Origin: Ditylenchus dipsaci
Lineage: Eukaryota > Nematoda > Chromadorea > Rhabditida > Anguinidae
DNA: 64,000 bases
Direction of reading: 5' to 3'
Assembly: GCA_004194705.1 (NCBI GenBank)
Contig: SADC01000210.1
Span: forward strand, 62,001-126,000
Shown: positions 56,301-63,435 of the stretch, piece by piece
How positions within the stretch are numbered: position 1 is the first letter of the stretch
Layout: each line of letters starts with the position of its first letter
The notes under the pieces: generated by a model
What the model saw: the letters and a program-made list of their open reading frames with translations, nothing else
Told to the model about the DNA's origin: nothing
Databases searched by the model: none
Program-made: the position numbers and the translations under genes

Positions 56301-59300
56301 GTCTAAATTTTGAGAAAAAGCAGAGAAATAGCAGTTATTCAGTATTTCATGCTCCATTTAGTTGAAAATTTTTTTTATATAATTACTCATTTTTCGCTGG
56401 AAGTTTTTGTTTTAACGCACCATAATGTGCAAAATTTACTTAGGAATCTGAATTGCATAGTAAAATTTGAAAAAAAGGTCACTTAGATATGAACATAAGG
56501 GGAATAATAATTTTTCGAAATATCCGTAGTCCAACTTGTGACCATATCTTAATGGCAGATTTTTTTAACGTTGCTATAAAATTCAGATTCCTAAGTAAAT
56601 TTAGCATAATAGGGTACCTGAATTTAATGTTCTGGCTAAAAACAGTTTTCGAGCTTGCGAAGCATTTTCTCAACCAACTTGAGCTTTGAATTGTTGAAAA
56701 CTGACTAGATTAGGATGTCAAACAAAGTAGTTGAACAAAAATTATACACCGCCAAGTATCTGTTCTATAAAGTGATACAATAGCTATATACAGTCGACGC
56801 TCCCAATAACATACACCCCAAAAGTTCGTTCCCGCCTAGGGTCCGACACTTTTTTTAGCCCCATTTTTTCAAATTTTTTCCATTTCTGTTTTGACAGTCT
56901 GGTTGCAAATATCGCAAGGATTCCGACTTTGCCGATCATTTTTGCAGAAAACAATGATTTTGACATTTAAAAAGCAAAAACTCCCATTAACATACACCTG
57001 TTTTGGATTTCGGTGTATGTTAATGGGAGTTTAATGGGAGTAATCCAAATCTGAATAAAGTCCCATCCAAAATAGAATCATCTGTCAGAGCCTTGCCTTC
57101 CTTTATGCTCTCAAACCAGATAAGACTAAAGCCCAAAACTAAAGCTCGACTTTTCTTTTCATACAAATTTTCATGCACATACCATTCCCCACCTTTGAGT
57201 GGTGGAGATTCATTGAGAGCAGTGTGTCTAATCTCCTGGTCGCCTCCCCTCCTCTAATGTTTTATGAGGCGAAGAAAGTGGGTAGGGGAGAAGAAAAGGA
57301 GTGTATTTGTTGTATTATTTTCATTCATCCAATCCATCCATCCCTTGATTTTAATAGCCCTAGTCAGGGAGTAACAACAGCAATTCTCCTTCTCCTCCAC
57401 TGATTGACGGCCCCAAACAACCACTTTTGGATTAGGGCCGAGCGAGGGAGAGGCTGCGAGATTGACAACTCCACAGATTAATTTGATTAAGACTTTTACT
57501 CGCTTGCTCGATTTTTTTCGCTTTTTCTTTGTTTTGGTGGGGACAGCAATAGCTTGGCTTATATTAAGAGGATTGTCACTCACTCTCTTACTATGGGACT
57601 AGGCGAAAAAACAAACAAACAAGCTGGAAATGCTGCTAGACAAACTTGATTGCAGAGAACTAGAAGGTGCTGCATTTCTATGGTTAAGCTTTTTGTTTTG
57701 AAAAAAAAACTTGGTTTTGTGTGTGCGTATTTTGAAGTCAGTTTTGATTGCGAGAATATCGATTTTTGTAATCTTGAAAAAAATTGTAAAAATCTTTGGT
57801 TTGTTTACAAGACAGCACCCCAAGTGCAACCCCCCTTCCTCCCCAAAGAATATGAGCTTTTTGAGTCTAAGAATGGCGACAGAACTCCTACTATTTGGGG
57901 ATGGGGGGGGCTGATGTTAGACTTAGGTGCTGTCTTTTAGATAAACCAAAGATTTTTACGATTTTTGTGGGTTTTACATGTTGAAAATAGTATTTATCCA
58001 GCTTGGAATTGAGCCCCCGAGATTTTTTCATTAACAAATGTAACAGAAATTGGCAAAATAGGGCTGTTAATAGATCAAAACTGGAGCTGATCTGATCTAA
58101 TCTGCTCTTGGTCTTTGTCCAAACCTTGTTTGTGTATAAAAAATCTAAAAAATCGAGAAAGTTAGAAACGGACTTTTAACCACTATAAAAATACTTTTTT
58201 AAAGAGGCATACCTAGGGTTCTGGGATTCTCCGGAAAAATAAAAATCGGCGAATTCTCCGAATTGCGGAGAATTGAACAACCCTAGGCATACCCGCGCCA
58301 TTGCAGGTGGTGCCTACCAATTCAAATTTTTTCCTAATCATTAAGCTTCTGTACGGATTTTTCAACTTGGTTTCTAATAAAACAAGGCCTGAAATTTTAT
58401 TTCAGATATGGTTTTGTTAGAAACCAAGTTTTAAATCCAGACAGAAGTTCAATAATTACAAAAAAAAATTGAATTGGCGGGCACCACCGTTAATATCGTG
58501 CGCATGTCCCTGTCACAACAAAAAATTTAATAATGCGCCTCAAATCTGAAAATCGGCAAATTGCACCTTAAAAAACTCAAAAAATATCAGAAAATGTAAA
58601 ATTTTTAAAAACCAAATTTACTCCACCAAACAATTTCAAAAGGTAGTCCCTAGCAAATCATTCGGCAAACGAAAAAAAATGTTTCAGGTTCTTTTTTCTT
58701 CTTCCTTTGCCACCATGTCATTTTAAATCAGCCAGTTGGCTGGTTGAAAAGGAAGAAGAAGAATAATAAGTTGGGAGGATTGATTAAATATGTGCCTGCC
58801 TTACCCTCTGTCCCAACTGCAATTCTTAACAACCCGGATAAAAGGGGCTTTGAAAGCCACCAAAAACACATTTTCATAATTACAACAAACTTGTCCCCTA
58901 CATGAAGAAAAGAAAAGAGAATATTGCAAAACAGCAAAATTTGTTGTTTTGCAATTGAAGCGGTGGACAAAAATATTTGTCTGAAATTCTATATTCCCTT
59001 GTTGTGTGAGAGACACAAGTAGGGGCTCCACTTTAAAAAATTAAGTGGAAATTTTATTTTCGCCTCGCCAGTCTTCCTCTGCCCCCCCTTCCCCCACTCT
59101 TATAGATCAACAATAGGGGGATTGCTGACGAGCGTAATAAAAAGAATTAGAGACAGATGGATATTTGACAAAAAAATACCGTGTTTTCTCTAATAGAGCC
59201 CTCGGGGCTTTATTTTTTGAAAGCCTAAAAATACTGAAATTGTAAATCGAAAAATGGCCTTGACTCTGAAATCGAGGTAGGGCTCTATCTATCTATTACA

Positions 59301-62300
59301 GAGAGAGGGAAGGGGATCTATTAGGGGATATAATGATAAAAAGTAGTAAAAAAGATCAGATTTTCAGATGTCCTATCAAAAAGATGAATCAAATAATTCA
59401 CCTTTTCTATTTTTTATTTTTGGTCAATTGAAGAAAAATGTGCGCTAGTGTCATTAACACTACCCCTGTCTAATTTTCGCATATTCTCATAGGCTCAGGC
59501 TCAGTGTTTTTTTACAATTTTTTTGAAGAATGGCGGTTGAGGGGACAGAAGCCTAGGTGACTGTCGCCTCCAAAGAGTATTTTTCTCTGAGCCGACTTTT
59601 TTCATTTTTCACCTACTTCACACCTTTTACACCGACAATACCAAGGGTATTTGGCCGCTTCGCGTCCAAAGACCAGCACACTCTACATTACATTGGATCG
59701 GGGTGAAAAAATAGAGGGAACCGAATAAGGTAGGCTTAGAGAAAAATACTCTTTGGAGAGGGCGGGCACTTGGGCTTTCACAGGTTAGGGGTACCCCTGA
59801 AAATTGTTGGCGGTGTGTACGACAACAGATTTTCAGGAGAGGAAGGCAGCGCCAAAAAATACAATTTTCATTGAGCATTTATGAGTCATGAAGTGTCTAT
59901 ATATTAACTAAATGAATTGAGTTAATCCTGCCGTCTTAGACAAATACTTGATGCTCATCAAGACTACTTATTCAAAGTTTGAAGCTTTGGGATTAAAAGA
60001 ACTGAAGCAAGTACATATATATCACACAACCAAAGTAGATGCTGCCTTACTTCCGATTAAAAGCTTTTCTGGCTTTTTTTATCACTACGACAATCAAAGA
60101 TTAATAACCATCTAAGAATTTAAATCCGGTCTTTGCATCTGAGTCTTGAGCCTTATTTGAATTTTTCAGTTAGGATATCACTGTTTGGTTAAGGTGTGGG
60201 ATTTAGCTCGAGATTTTTTTCAACCCTTGATGTCTGAGCCTGTGAATGATCAGTTAACTATGTTACCCGACCAGCAACCTTTTAACGGTACTAGGCACCG
60301 GATTTTTGAAGACAGTGCGACATGAGCCAGGTAGTTCTCCACACGAAAAATTCCGGGCATACGGGTGTCCGAAACGCCATGTTTTTTTTGAGGACCTACA
60401 CTTTTTTTTCTCATAGATTTTTGAAAGTTTGATTAATTTTTTCTAATTCCCCGGCAAAAGTTGCCATAAATATATCTGATGCAACCACAGAGAATTTTTT
60501 TTCTCAATTTCGGCTGCAGTTTGTTTTAAACAGAAATTTAGTGATTTTTAAAAAGGCAGGCAAGATGAAACAAGTGACAAAGAATGTATCCCCTCAAAAT
60601 TATAATATTTAAAGGGTATCTTGTCATGTGATTAGCACCCACTGGAATTTTTTATGTTCAATTAAACAAGAAATGGTGGTCTTACTTGAGTCGAACTGCT
60701 CCAGTTCATCGTCGTCATCCGACTCAGTGCCTGAGTCAAAAATATTTGCAGTAGCAGCGGCCACACACTTGGCTGCTACAGATTGTGGCACAGATGACTC
60801 CGTTTTGAAGTGCTGAAAATATAGGGCTCAGTGAATTCACTTATTTATTTTTACTTATTTTTAAACTTATTCACGGACTTTTTTGATCAATGAAAACCTC
60901 GTTAAAAGCAAAATGGCTGAGCTCGCAATTATCAAGTCTCTTTTGAAAAAGAGTAAAAAGCAGTTTTACTTTGAAATTCCGGCTCTACCCCGTTAGCGCC
61001 CAAATTGTTTGCGCCAAAATTCGTTATAGCAAAAACCGTTACATTTTTACTTAATTAGCTTGCTACATATGGTTTTTTTAAGTAATTTCGTGAATATTCT
61101 TATTTACAAGTTAATACTCAAATTGATGCCAGAGAGACGGGCTAAATTTTGAGCATAAGGTTGTAAATGACCATATCTGCAAAATTTGCCATTAACTCCA
61201 AAATTTCCAGATTTCTGGACTTTTTTGAGAACTTTTGGAGTTTTTAGTCAATTTTGCAGATATGGTCATTTACAACTTTATGCTCAAAATGCAGCCCGTC
61301 TCTCTGGCATCAATTTGAGTATTAACTTGTAAATGATGACAATATCCACGAAATTACTTAGAAAAACTATATGTAGCAAGCTAATTAATTAAAAATGTAA
61401 CGGTTTTGGCTGTAACGATTTTTGGCACAAACAATTTGGGCGCTAACGGGGTAGAGCCGAAAATTCGGCCTCGATGGCGCAGTCGATACCCTTTGATTTT
61501 TACGGCCCAAAATGGTGCGCAGGTTCGACCCCACCTGGTGGCACGATATTTATTTTGGCCTTTATGACCATATGTTAGGGATTATTCGATTTTTTTAGCG
61601 CCAGGTTTGGAATGAGCGACCTCAATTACCCCAGACATTTGTCAAAACAAACCAAAATAAATAGCGTACCACCACGTGGGGTCGAACTTGCGCAATATTT
61701 TGGGCTACATTAACACAAACGCTTATCTACTGCGCCACCAAAGTTAATTTTCAATTCCAAACCGCTATGTTTAAAAATCTTCAATAAACTAGTCAATTGT
61801 CGCCAATCGCAAAATGGAGGATCCGTCAAAATGATAAATGTATTTGCAAAATAGGTTGGGAGTCGAACTTTGCAGGCTGTTTATATAGTGCATAAAATGG
61901 AGTAGTAAATAAGTAAAAAATTGATTAATTTCCCGTTCTCTTTATATACACATACATTAATCTAGGGCCGAGAATGTGTGCCCCCCCCTCCATTTCAAGA
62001 CCAACCAGAAGACAAATGCTCTTCAAAAAAGCGGAAAAACGCCTTTCACTAATCTTGATCAAAATCTGTCTTTTGTGTATAGAAAAAACTTTTTTTGGCT
62101 TCAATCTTGCCTTGCCTCTTTTGACCTTTTTGGCTCATTTTTCATCCAACTTTTTTTGCCTATATAATGGCCAGATAGTCAAGCCAGGCCTTTTTCAACT
62201 ATTTTAAAGCTGCTTGTCAGCAATGCAGCTGTCTCCAGCCATGTTAGGAGGTATTTTTATTTTTCTTTATCAAAAAGGCTAAAACTAATTAAAAAGTAAA

Positions 62301-63134
62301 GAAAATTTGAAATTGTGCAAAGAATTAATTTAAATTCGCAGCCATAGAAAAATCTGCAATTCACTACTCTAATTCAAAATCATTTTTTTCGCATTGTGTT
62401 TTTGACCCGCTTGTTGAACACTCTTATCCAGCAATTTACCCTTTTAATTTGAAACTTATTTTCCTAGCTACCCATTTAGGGGCAGATTGCTTAAGATGTG
62501 TGATGTTTTTTTGTTATCCTCCCCCTCCAGTAGCTATAATTTCCTAAGGAATCCAAAGCAAAAAATAAAATTTCAAAAAAAAATCTTCAAGTGTCTTTTA
62601 GTTGGAATGTCAAAATTTAAAAAACCACAATTCAACTTTAACTACGTAACTTTGGGATTTAACAAATCGCTAGTTTTTTGGCCGAATGAACAAAACCAAA
62701 ATCCGTGAAAACCTGAGAAAACCGAGTCAGACGCAGCCAAATCTCTTTCAATAGTCAAAAGCCGAAAAATCGATAAACCGTTAGTAAAACCATCCTTGTT
62801 GTGAAACTACGTTAATGAGGATAATAGGTTGATAATAACAACAATTTTTGCCCTAGGGTCAACAAAATTCAGTAGCTGCTCACCAATTGAGGAGATGATG
62901 AGGAGGAAGTGTAAGACGAGGCTAGACGAGCACTTTTTCTGCAAAATAAGATGTTTGTTTCGAAGATATGTTGTAATTGATATACCTCAAGACTCGTTGT
63001 TCTAGGCCGTCACTAAGTTTGGGCGACTTTTTGGGTGAAGAACCGGTAGAAGAGTCAGGGGTGGTAGTGTCGGGGACACTTCAGCCACAGCTGCGTCTTG
63101 CAATGACTGCTTTTTGAACTTGTTTACTAGTTTT
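44331..63134 (-). CDS. Unrecognised multi-exon gene, eleven 3' exons (about 510 codons visible)
   Basis: Exons in gene order: 63134-62986, 62938-62884, 60812-60686, 55089-54915, 47707-47576, 46410-46332, 45633-45373, 45293-45173, 45115-45023, 44732-44431, 44372-44331. All have GT..AG borders and all ten junctions agree in phase, which is strong support. Introns range from 47 nt to 7.2 kb. The protein is hydrophilic and probably disordered: STGSSPKKSPKLSDGLEQ, FDSGTESDDDDELEQFDS, IFPFQTEDMIEGDDQ, RPSRKIFSFNDQAHEALVEL, TPSPNNLIGEKRRWGG, SRTRGSM, ERLRLTARRTRVRVLYHNE, C-terminus PCLNFDKMRERMMGFQPGDI. No domain recognised; the Ser/Thr-Pro and basic patches suggest a regulatory or scaffold protein, but this is inference only. 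The start codon lies outside or upstream. One frame break is noted in the first visible exon. Confidence 0.85.
44431..44732 (-). CDS. Exon 10 of the 44-63 kb gene
   Basis: 302 nt between ATTTTAG and GTAGCT; polar and Gln-rich, with RLRLTARRTRVRVLYHNE and GERPCLNFDKMRE. Phase 1 in, phase 0 out. Confidence 0.9.
45023..45115 (-). CDS. Exon 9 of the 44-63 kb gene
   Basis: 93 nt between TTGCAG and GTGGGT; NPVSSQQQPPAPPVSPIASR, then TRGSMI. Phase 1 in and out. Confidence 0.85.
45173..45293 (-). CDS. Exon 8 of the 44-63 kb gene
   Basis: 121 nt between ATTTTAG and GTAATG; SNDGILSSGTSLFSNSLAVH and NLIGEKRRWG. Confidence 0.85.
45373..45633 (-). CDS. Exon 7 of the 44-63 kb gene
   Basis: 261 nt from TTTTCAG to the GTCAGT donor; MTYSTRLPIDFSALRDQNN and RPSRKIFSFNDQAHEALVEL. 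The GTCAGT donor is chosen because it is the one in phase with exon 8. Confidence 0.85.
46210..46270. mobile_element. Tiny hAT-like hairpin, 61 bp
   Basis: TAGGGTTGTACAATGGGAAT and TTCCGGGAATTTCTACAACTCTA are imperfect inverses around ATTCCCGGG. Its end resembles 8804 (AGGGTTGTAGAATTC). In intron 5/6 of the 44-63 kb gene. Confidence 0.55.
46332..46410 (-). CDS. Exon 6 of the 44-63 kb gene
   Basis: 79 nt between GTTTTAG and GTGAGA; QDGFPLNFGEKRSATNIMEL. Phase 2 in, phase 0 out. An upstream TTAACAG acceptor would introduce a stop. Confidence 0.83.
46800..47290. repeat. Eroded palindrome
   Basis: AAATTGTAGCTTTTTAGC..TTTTGAATTCGCGCC mirrors GGCGCGAATTCAAAA..AGTTGTAGCTTTTTT. Inner pair ATTCCACAGCTGT / AACTGTGGAAT. 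Confidence 0.6.
47576..47707 (-). CDS. Exon 5 of the 44-63 kb gene
   Basis: 132 nt between TTATTCAG and GTTTTT; WDSMGCESGIVLRESAERDD, then LLDTNSGDSAVDATPVQ. Phase 2 in and out. Confidence 0.85.
47980..48520. mobile_element. Palindrome with tRNA-like heads at both ends
   Basis: TCCTCCATGGCACAGTGCGTAAG..GCAGGTTCGATTCCACGTGG at the left is mirrored by CCACGTGGGATCTAACTTGC..CTTACGCACTGCATCATGGAGG. GTGCGCTGGCCTACCC and GCCCTATGTTATA pairs lie between. Confidence 0.8.
48530..49180. other. No coding signal (intronic)
   Basis: Within the 7.2-kb intron of the 44-63 kb gene; AT-rich, a CAAGGTTGTGTGACCCAACCTTG hairpin is at 48990-49015. Confidence 0.45.
49187..49612. mobile_element. CAGTC-ended palindromic element, 426 bp, word ATTTAAGGAC
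   Basis: CAGTCCACTCTCGATTTAAGG after TA (49185-49186), inverse ending GACTG before TA (49613-49614). The word recurs inverted at the centre (CTATTTAAGGAA, TCCTTAAATCG). Core shared with 40561 (GTTCGTTCCCACCTTGGGTC, TTTTGCCGATCATTTTTCAG). Confidence 0.92.
49665..49820. repeat. Palindrome ended by the CTTGGTCCCC motif
   Basis: TCTTGGTCCCCCCTGTTGTT at the left and AATAACAGGGGTACCAAGGC at the right; inner arms GGCACAGGTTAGTGTAG / CTAACCTAAACTGG..CCTGTGCC. Confidence 0.75.
49830..50980. other. No coding signal (intronic, unique)
   Basis: Few repeats. The frame at 50000-50239 is hydrophobic but has no family resemblance or splice signals. Confidence 0.4.
50989..51142. mobile_element. CAGTC-ended element, word ATATAACGGCACC
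   Basis: CAGTCAAACCTCTATATAACGG after TA (50987-50988), inverse ending GACTG before TA (51143-51144). The word occurs inverted twice more inside (AGTGCCGTTATATAG, GGTGCCGTTATATAG). Confidence 0.9.
51150..52170. other. Transposon-poor intronic island
   Basis: Mixed-composition unique sequence with CACACACA and GCTGCTGCTG tracts (51655-51765). No exon in phase was found. Confidence 0.4.
52175..52390. repeat. Palindromic family-G repeat
   Basis: GAAAACCGTGTTTTTGGCATTG at the left and CAATGCCGAAAAACGGTTTC at the right; inner GCAAGTTACCA / GGTAACTTGTC. Confidence 0.75.
52400..53700. other. No coding signal (intronic)
   Basis: GTACGCTGGCCTACCCCCAAGCC at 52538-52560 is a fragment of the GGTAGGCCAGCGTA repeat. 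52845-52925 is a TACTAC/GCTGCTG tract. GGCGTAGCCAG at 53431 belongs to the G-run element type. Confidence 0.4.
53760..54310. promoter_or_regulatory. GC-richer unique island, candidate regulatory region or alternative promoter
   Basis: Unlike its surroundings, this 550-bp stretch is GC-rich, non-repetitive and carries CTCTCTG/GAGAGAG runs, GGCTGGCTGG/CCAGCCAG repeats and a CATAAAA box (54030). It lies in the long intron 4 of the minus-strand gene. Open frames here are overlapping and unsupported. Confidence 0.3.
54500..54610 (-). repeat. tRNA-like segment
   Basis: Minus strand: GCCTACCCGGTTAAGCG and CTCAGTTCGATTCCTTG fit degraded A and B boxes. Confidence 0.45.
54693..54863. mobile_element. 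CAGTC-ended element, word AATAATGATCACC
   Basis: CAGTCGAACCTACCAATAATG after TA (54691-54692), inverse ending GACTG before TA (54864-54865). GGTGATCGTTA(A/T)TGGGAG words occur four times. It lies only about 50 bp 3' of exon 4 of the 44-63 kb gene. Confidence 0.9.
54915..55089 (-). CDS. Exon 4 of the 44-63 kb gene
   Basis: 175 nt between TTTTCAG and GTTTGT; SQNGKELNRVLSGIFPFQ then TVSSPPTITSSPPL. Phase 1 in, phase 2 out. Confidence 0.88.
55246..55596. mobile_element. Palindromic element with CTCCAAAGAGTATTTTT ends
   Basis: CCTCCAAAGAGTATTTTTTT at the left mirrors AGAGAAAAATACTCTTTGGAGG at the right; a central hairpin CTGTGGCCGATTTGCGGCCACAG. A second copy is at 59551-59778. A smaller TA-flanked element (55313-55428) is inserted in this copy. 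Confidence 0.8.
55313..55428. mobile_element. CCGTATTTCC-ended element, 116 bp, word ATTGCTCAAC
   Basis: CCGTATTTCCTCTAATTGC after TA (55311-55312); inverse ending ATACGG before TA (55429-55430). GAGC(G/A)ATT(A/G)G words repeat at the right. The 59551 copy of the host element lacks the insertion (TTTTTCACCTACTTCACACC), confirming TA as target. Confidence 0.9.
55700..56780. other. Transposon-poor intronic island
   Basis: Unique sequence with GTAGTAGT, CACCACC and TACTACTACT tracts (55870-56250). No exon in phase was found. Confidence 0.4.
56791..57050. mobile_element. CAGTC-ended element, word AATAACATACACC, right half missing
   Basis: CAGTCGACGCTCCCAATAAC after TA (56789-56790). Core as in 40561 (GTTCGTTCCCGCCTAGGGTC, GACAGTCTGGTTGCAAATAT). 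It reaches the central word inversion (ACTCCCATTAACATACACC / GGTGTATGTTAATGGGAG) and then stops. Confidence 0.85.
57060..58190. other. No coding signal (intronic)
   Basis: 57150-57600 is unique with purine/pyrimidine tracts; 57830-57915 is a CCCCCCTTCC..GGGGATGGGGG run. Nothing supports a gene. Confidence 0.4.
58198..58520. mobile_element. Relative of the TTAA-flanked elements with nested GATTCTCCGG repeat
   Basis: AGAGGCATACCTAGGG / CCTAGGCATACCC surround a GATTCTCCGG..GGAGAATTG repeat; then CCAATTCAAATTTTTTCCTAATCAT..TTTTTCAACTTGG, shared with 17380-17610, mirrored at 58420-58485. Confidence 0.55.
58530..59170. other. No coding signal (intronic)
   Basis: 58680-59120 is transposon-poor unique sequence; open frames lack splice context. 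Confidence 0.4.
59179..59343. mobile_element. CCGTGTTTTC-type element, word ATAGAGCCCTC
   Basis: TACCGTGTTTTCTCTAATAGAG at the left, then GGCTTTATTTTTTG; GGTAGGGCTCTATCTATC at 59276. The right terminus is not clear. Confidence 0.45.
59551..59778. mobile_element. Palindromic element with CTCCAAAGAGTATTTTT ends, uninterrupted copy
   Basis: GCCTCCAAAGAGTATTTTTCTC mirrors AGAGAAAAATACTCTTTGGAG. Same element as 55246-55596 without the inner insertion. Confidence 0.8.
59780..60680. other. No coding signal (intronic)
   Basis: AT-rich, apart from a mixed-composition stretch around 60240-60370. No repeats assigned. Confidence 0.4.
60686..60812 (-). CDS. Exon 3 of the 44-63 kb gene
   Basis: 127 nt between TTTTCAG and GTAAG; acidic segment FDSGTESDDDDELEQFDS. 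The only open frame enters in phase 0. Confidence 0.88.
60980..61460. repeat. Near-perfect palindrome with GTTAGCGCC ends
   Basis: CCGGCTCTACCCCGTTAGCGC at the left mirrors GCGCTAACGGGGTAGAGCCG at the right; arms of about 215 bp contain ATTGATGCCAGAGAGACGGG / CCCGTCTCTCTGGCATCAAT. Centre near 61215. Confidence 0.88.
61465..61745. mobile_element. Palindrome with tRNA-like heads at both ends
   Basis: GCCTCGATGGCGCAGTCGATAC..GCGCAGGTTCGACCCCACC mirrors GTGGGGTCGAACTTGCGC..TATCTACTGCGCCACC. Abuts the preceding palindrome. Confidence 0.8.
61750..62360. other. No coding signal (intronic)
   Basis: AT-rich unique sequence in intron 2 of the 44-63 kb gene. Confidence 0.4.
62363..62490 (+). repeat. 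Half copy of family G
   Basis: AATTCAAAATCATTTTTTTCGCATTGTG, then GACCCGCTTGTTGAAC; no mirrored half. Confidence 0.6.
62884..62938 (-). CDS. Exon 2 of the 44-63 kb gene
   Basis: 55 nt between TTTTGCAG and GTGAGC; encodes KSARLASSYTSSSSSPQL, entering in phase 2 and leaving in phase 0. Separated from exon 1 by a 47-nt intron. Confidence 0.8.
62986..63134 (-). CDS. Visible exon 1 of the 44-63 kb gene, with a probable one-base loss
   Basis: Begins after TTTGCAG and ends AG|GTATAT (phase 2). The upstream half reads LVNKFKKQSLQDAAVAEVS in one frame; the downstream half reads DTTTPDSSTGSSPKKSPKLS in the next. One extra base in the G4/C4 run at 63072-63075 would join them. Confidence 0.7.
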
Positions 63135-63435
63135 CTGCAAATTAATCAAAGTTATGAGTCGTTTTGTGCTCAAAATTGGCCCTATCCTAGAATAGGTACT
63201 GATTTTATAAAAGAGTGGCGCCTGTCGGTTTTTCGCTTTTTGGATGGGCCAGAATTTTTTTGTTCGATTGCTTACTTACAATCTCTTGATTCAAAATACC
63301 ATAAAAGCTCTTCAATTATTGCCACACCTAGACCCACACTCGTATTCACAATAAAAATTGAGCTAGTCAAAAGTGACGAGTGCGGATGTGGGTGTGCGAT
63401 TTGAGTGTTCACATAAAGAGTGTGGGTGCGGCTGT

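Noticed and set aside
60628..60816. Plus-strand serine-rich frame
   Set aside because: Antisense shadow of acidic exon 3 of the minus-strand gene.
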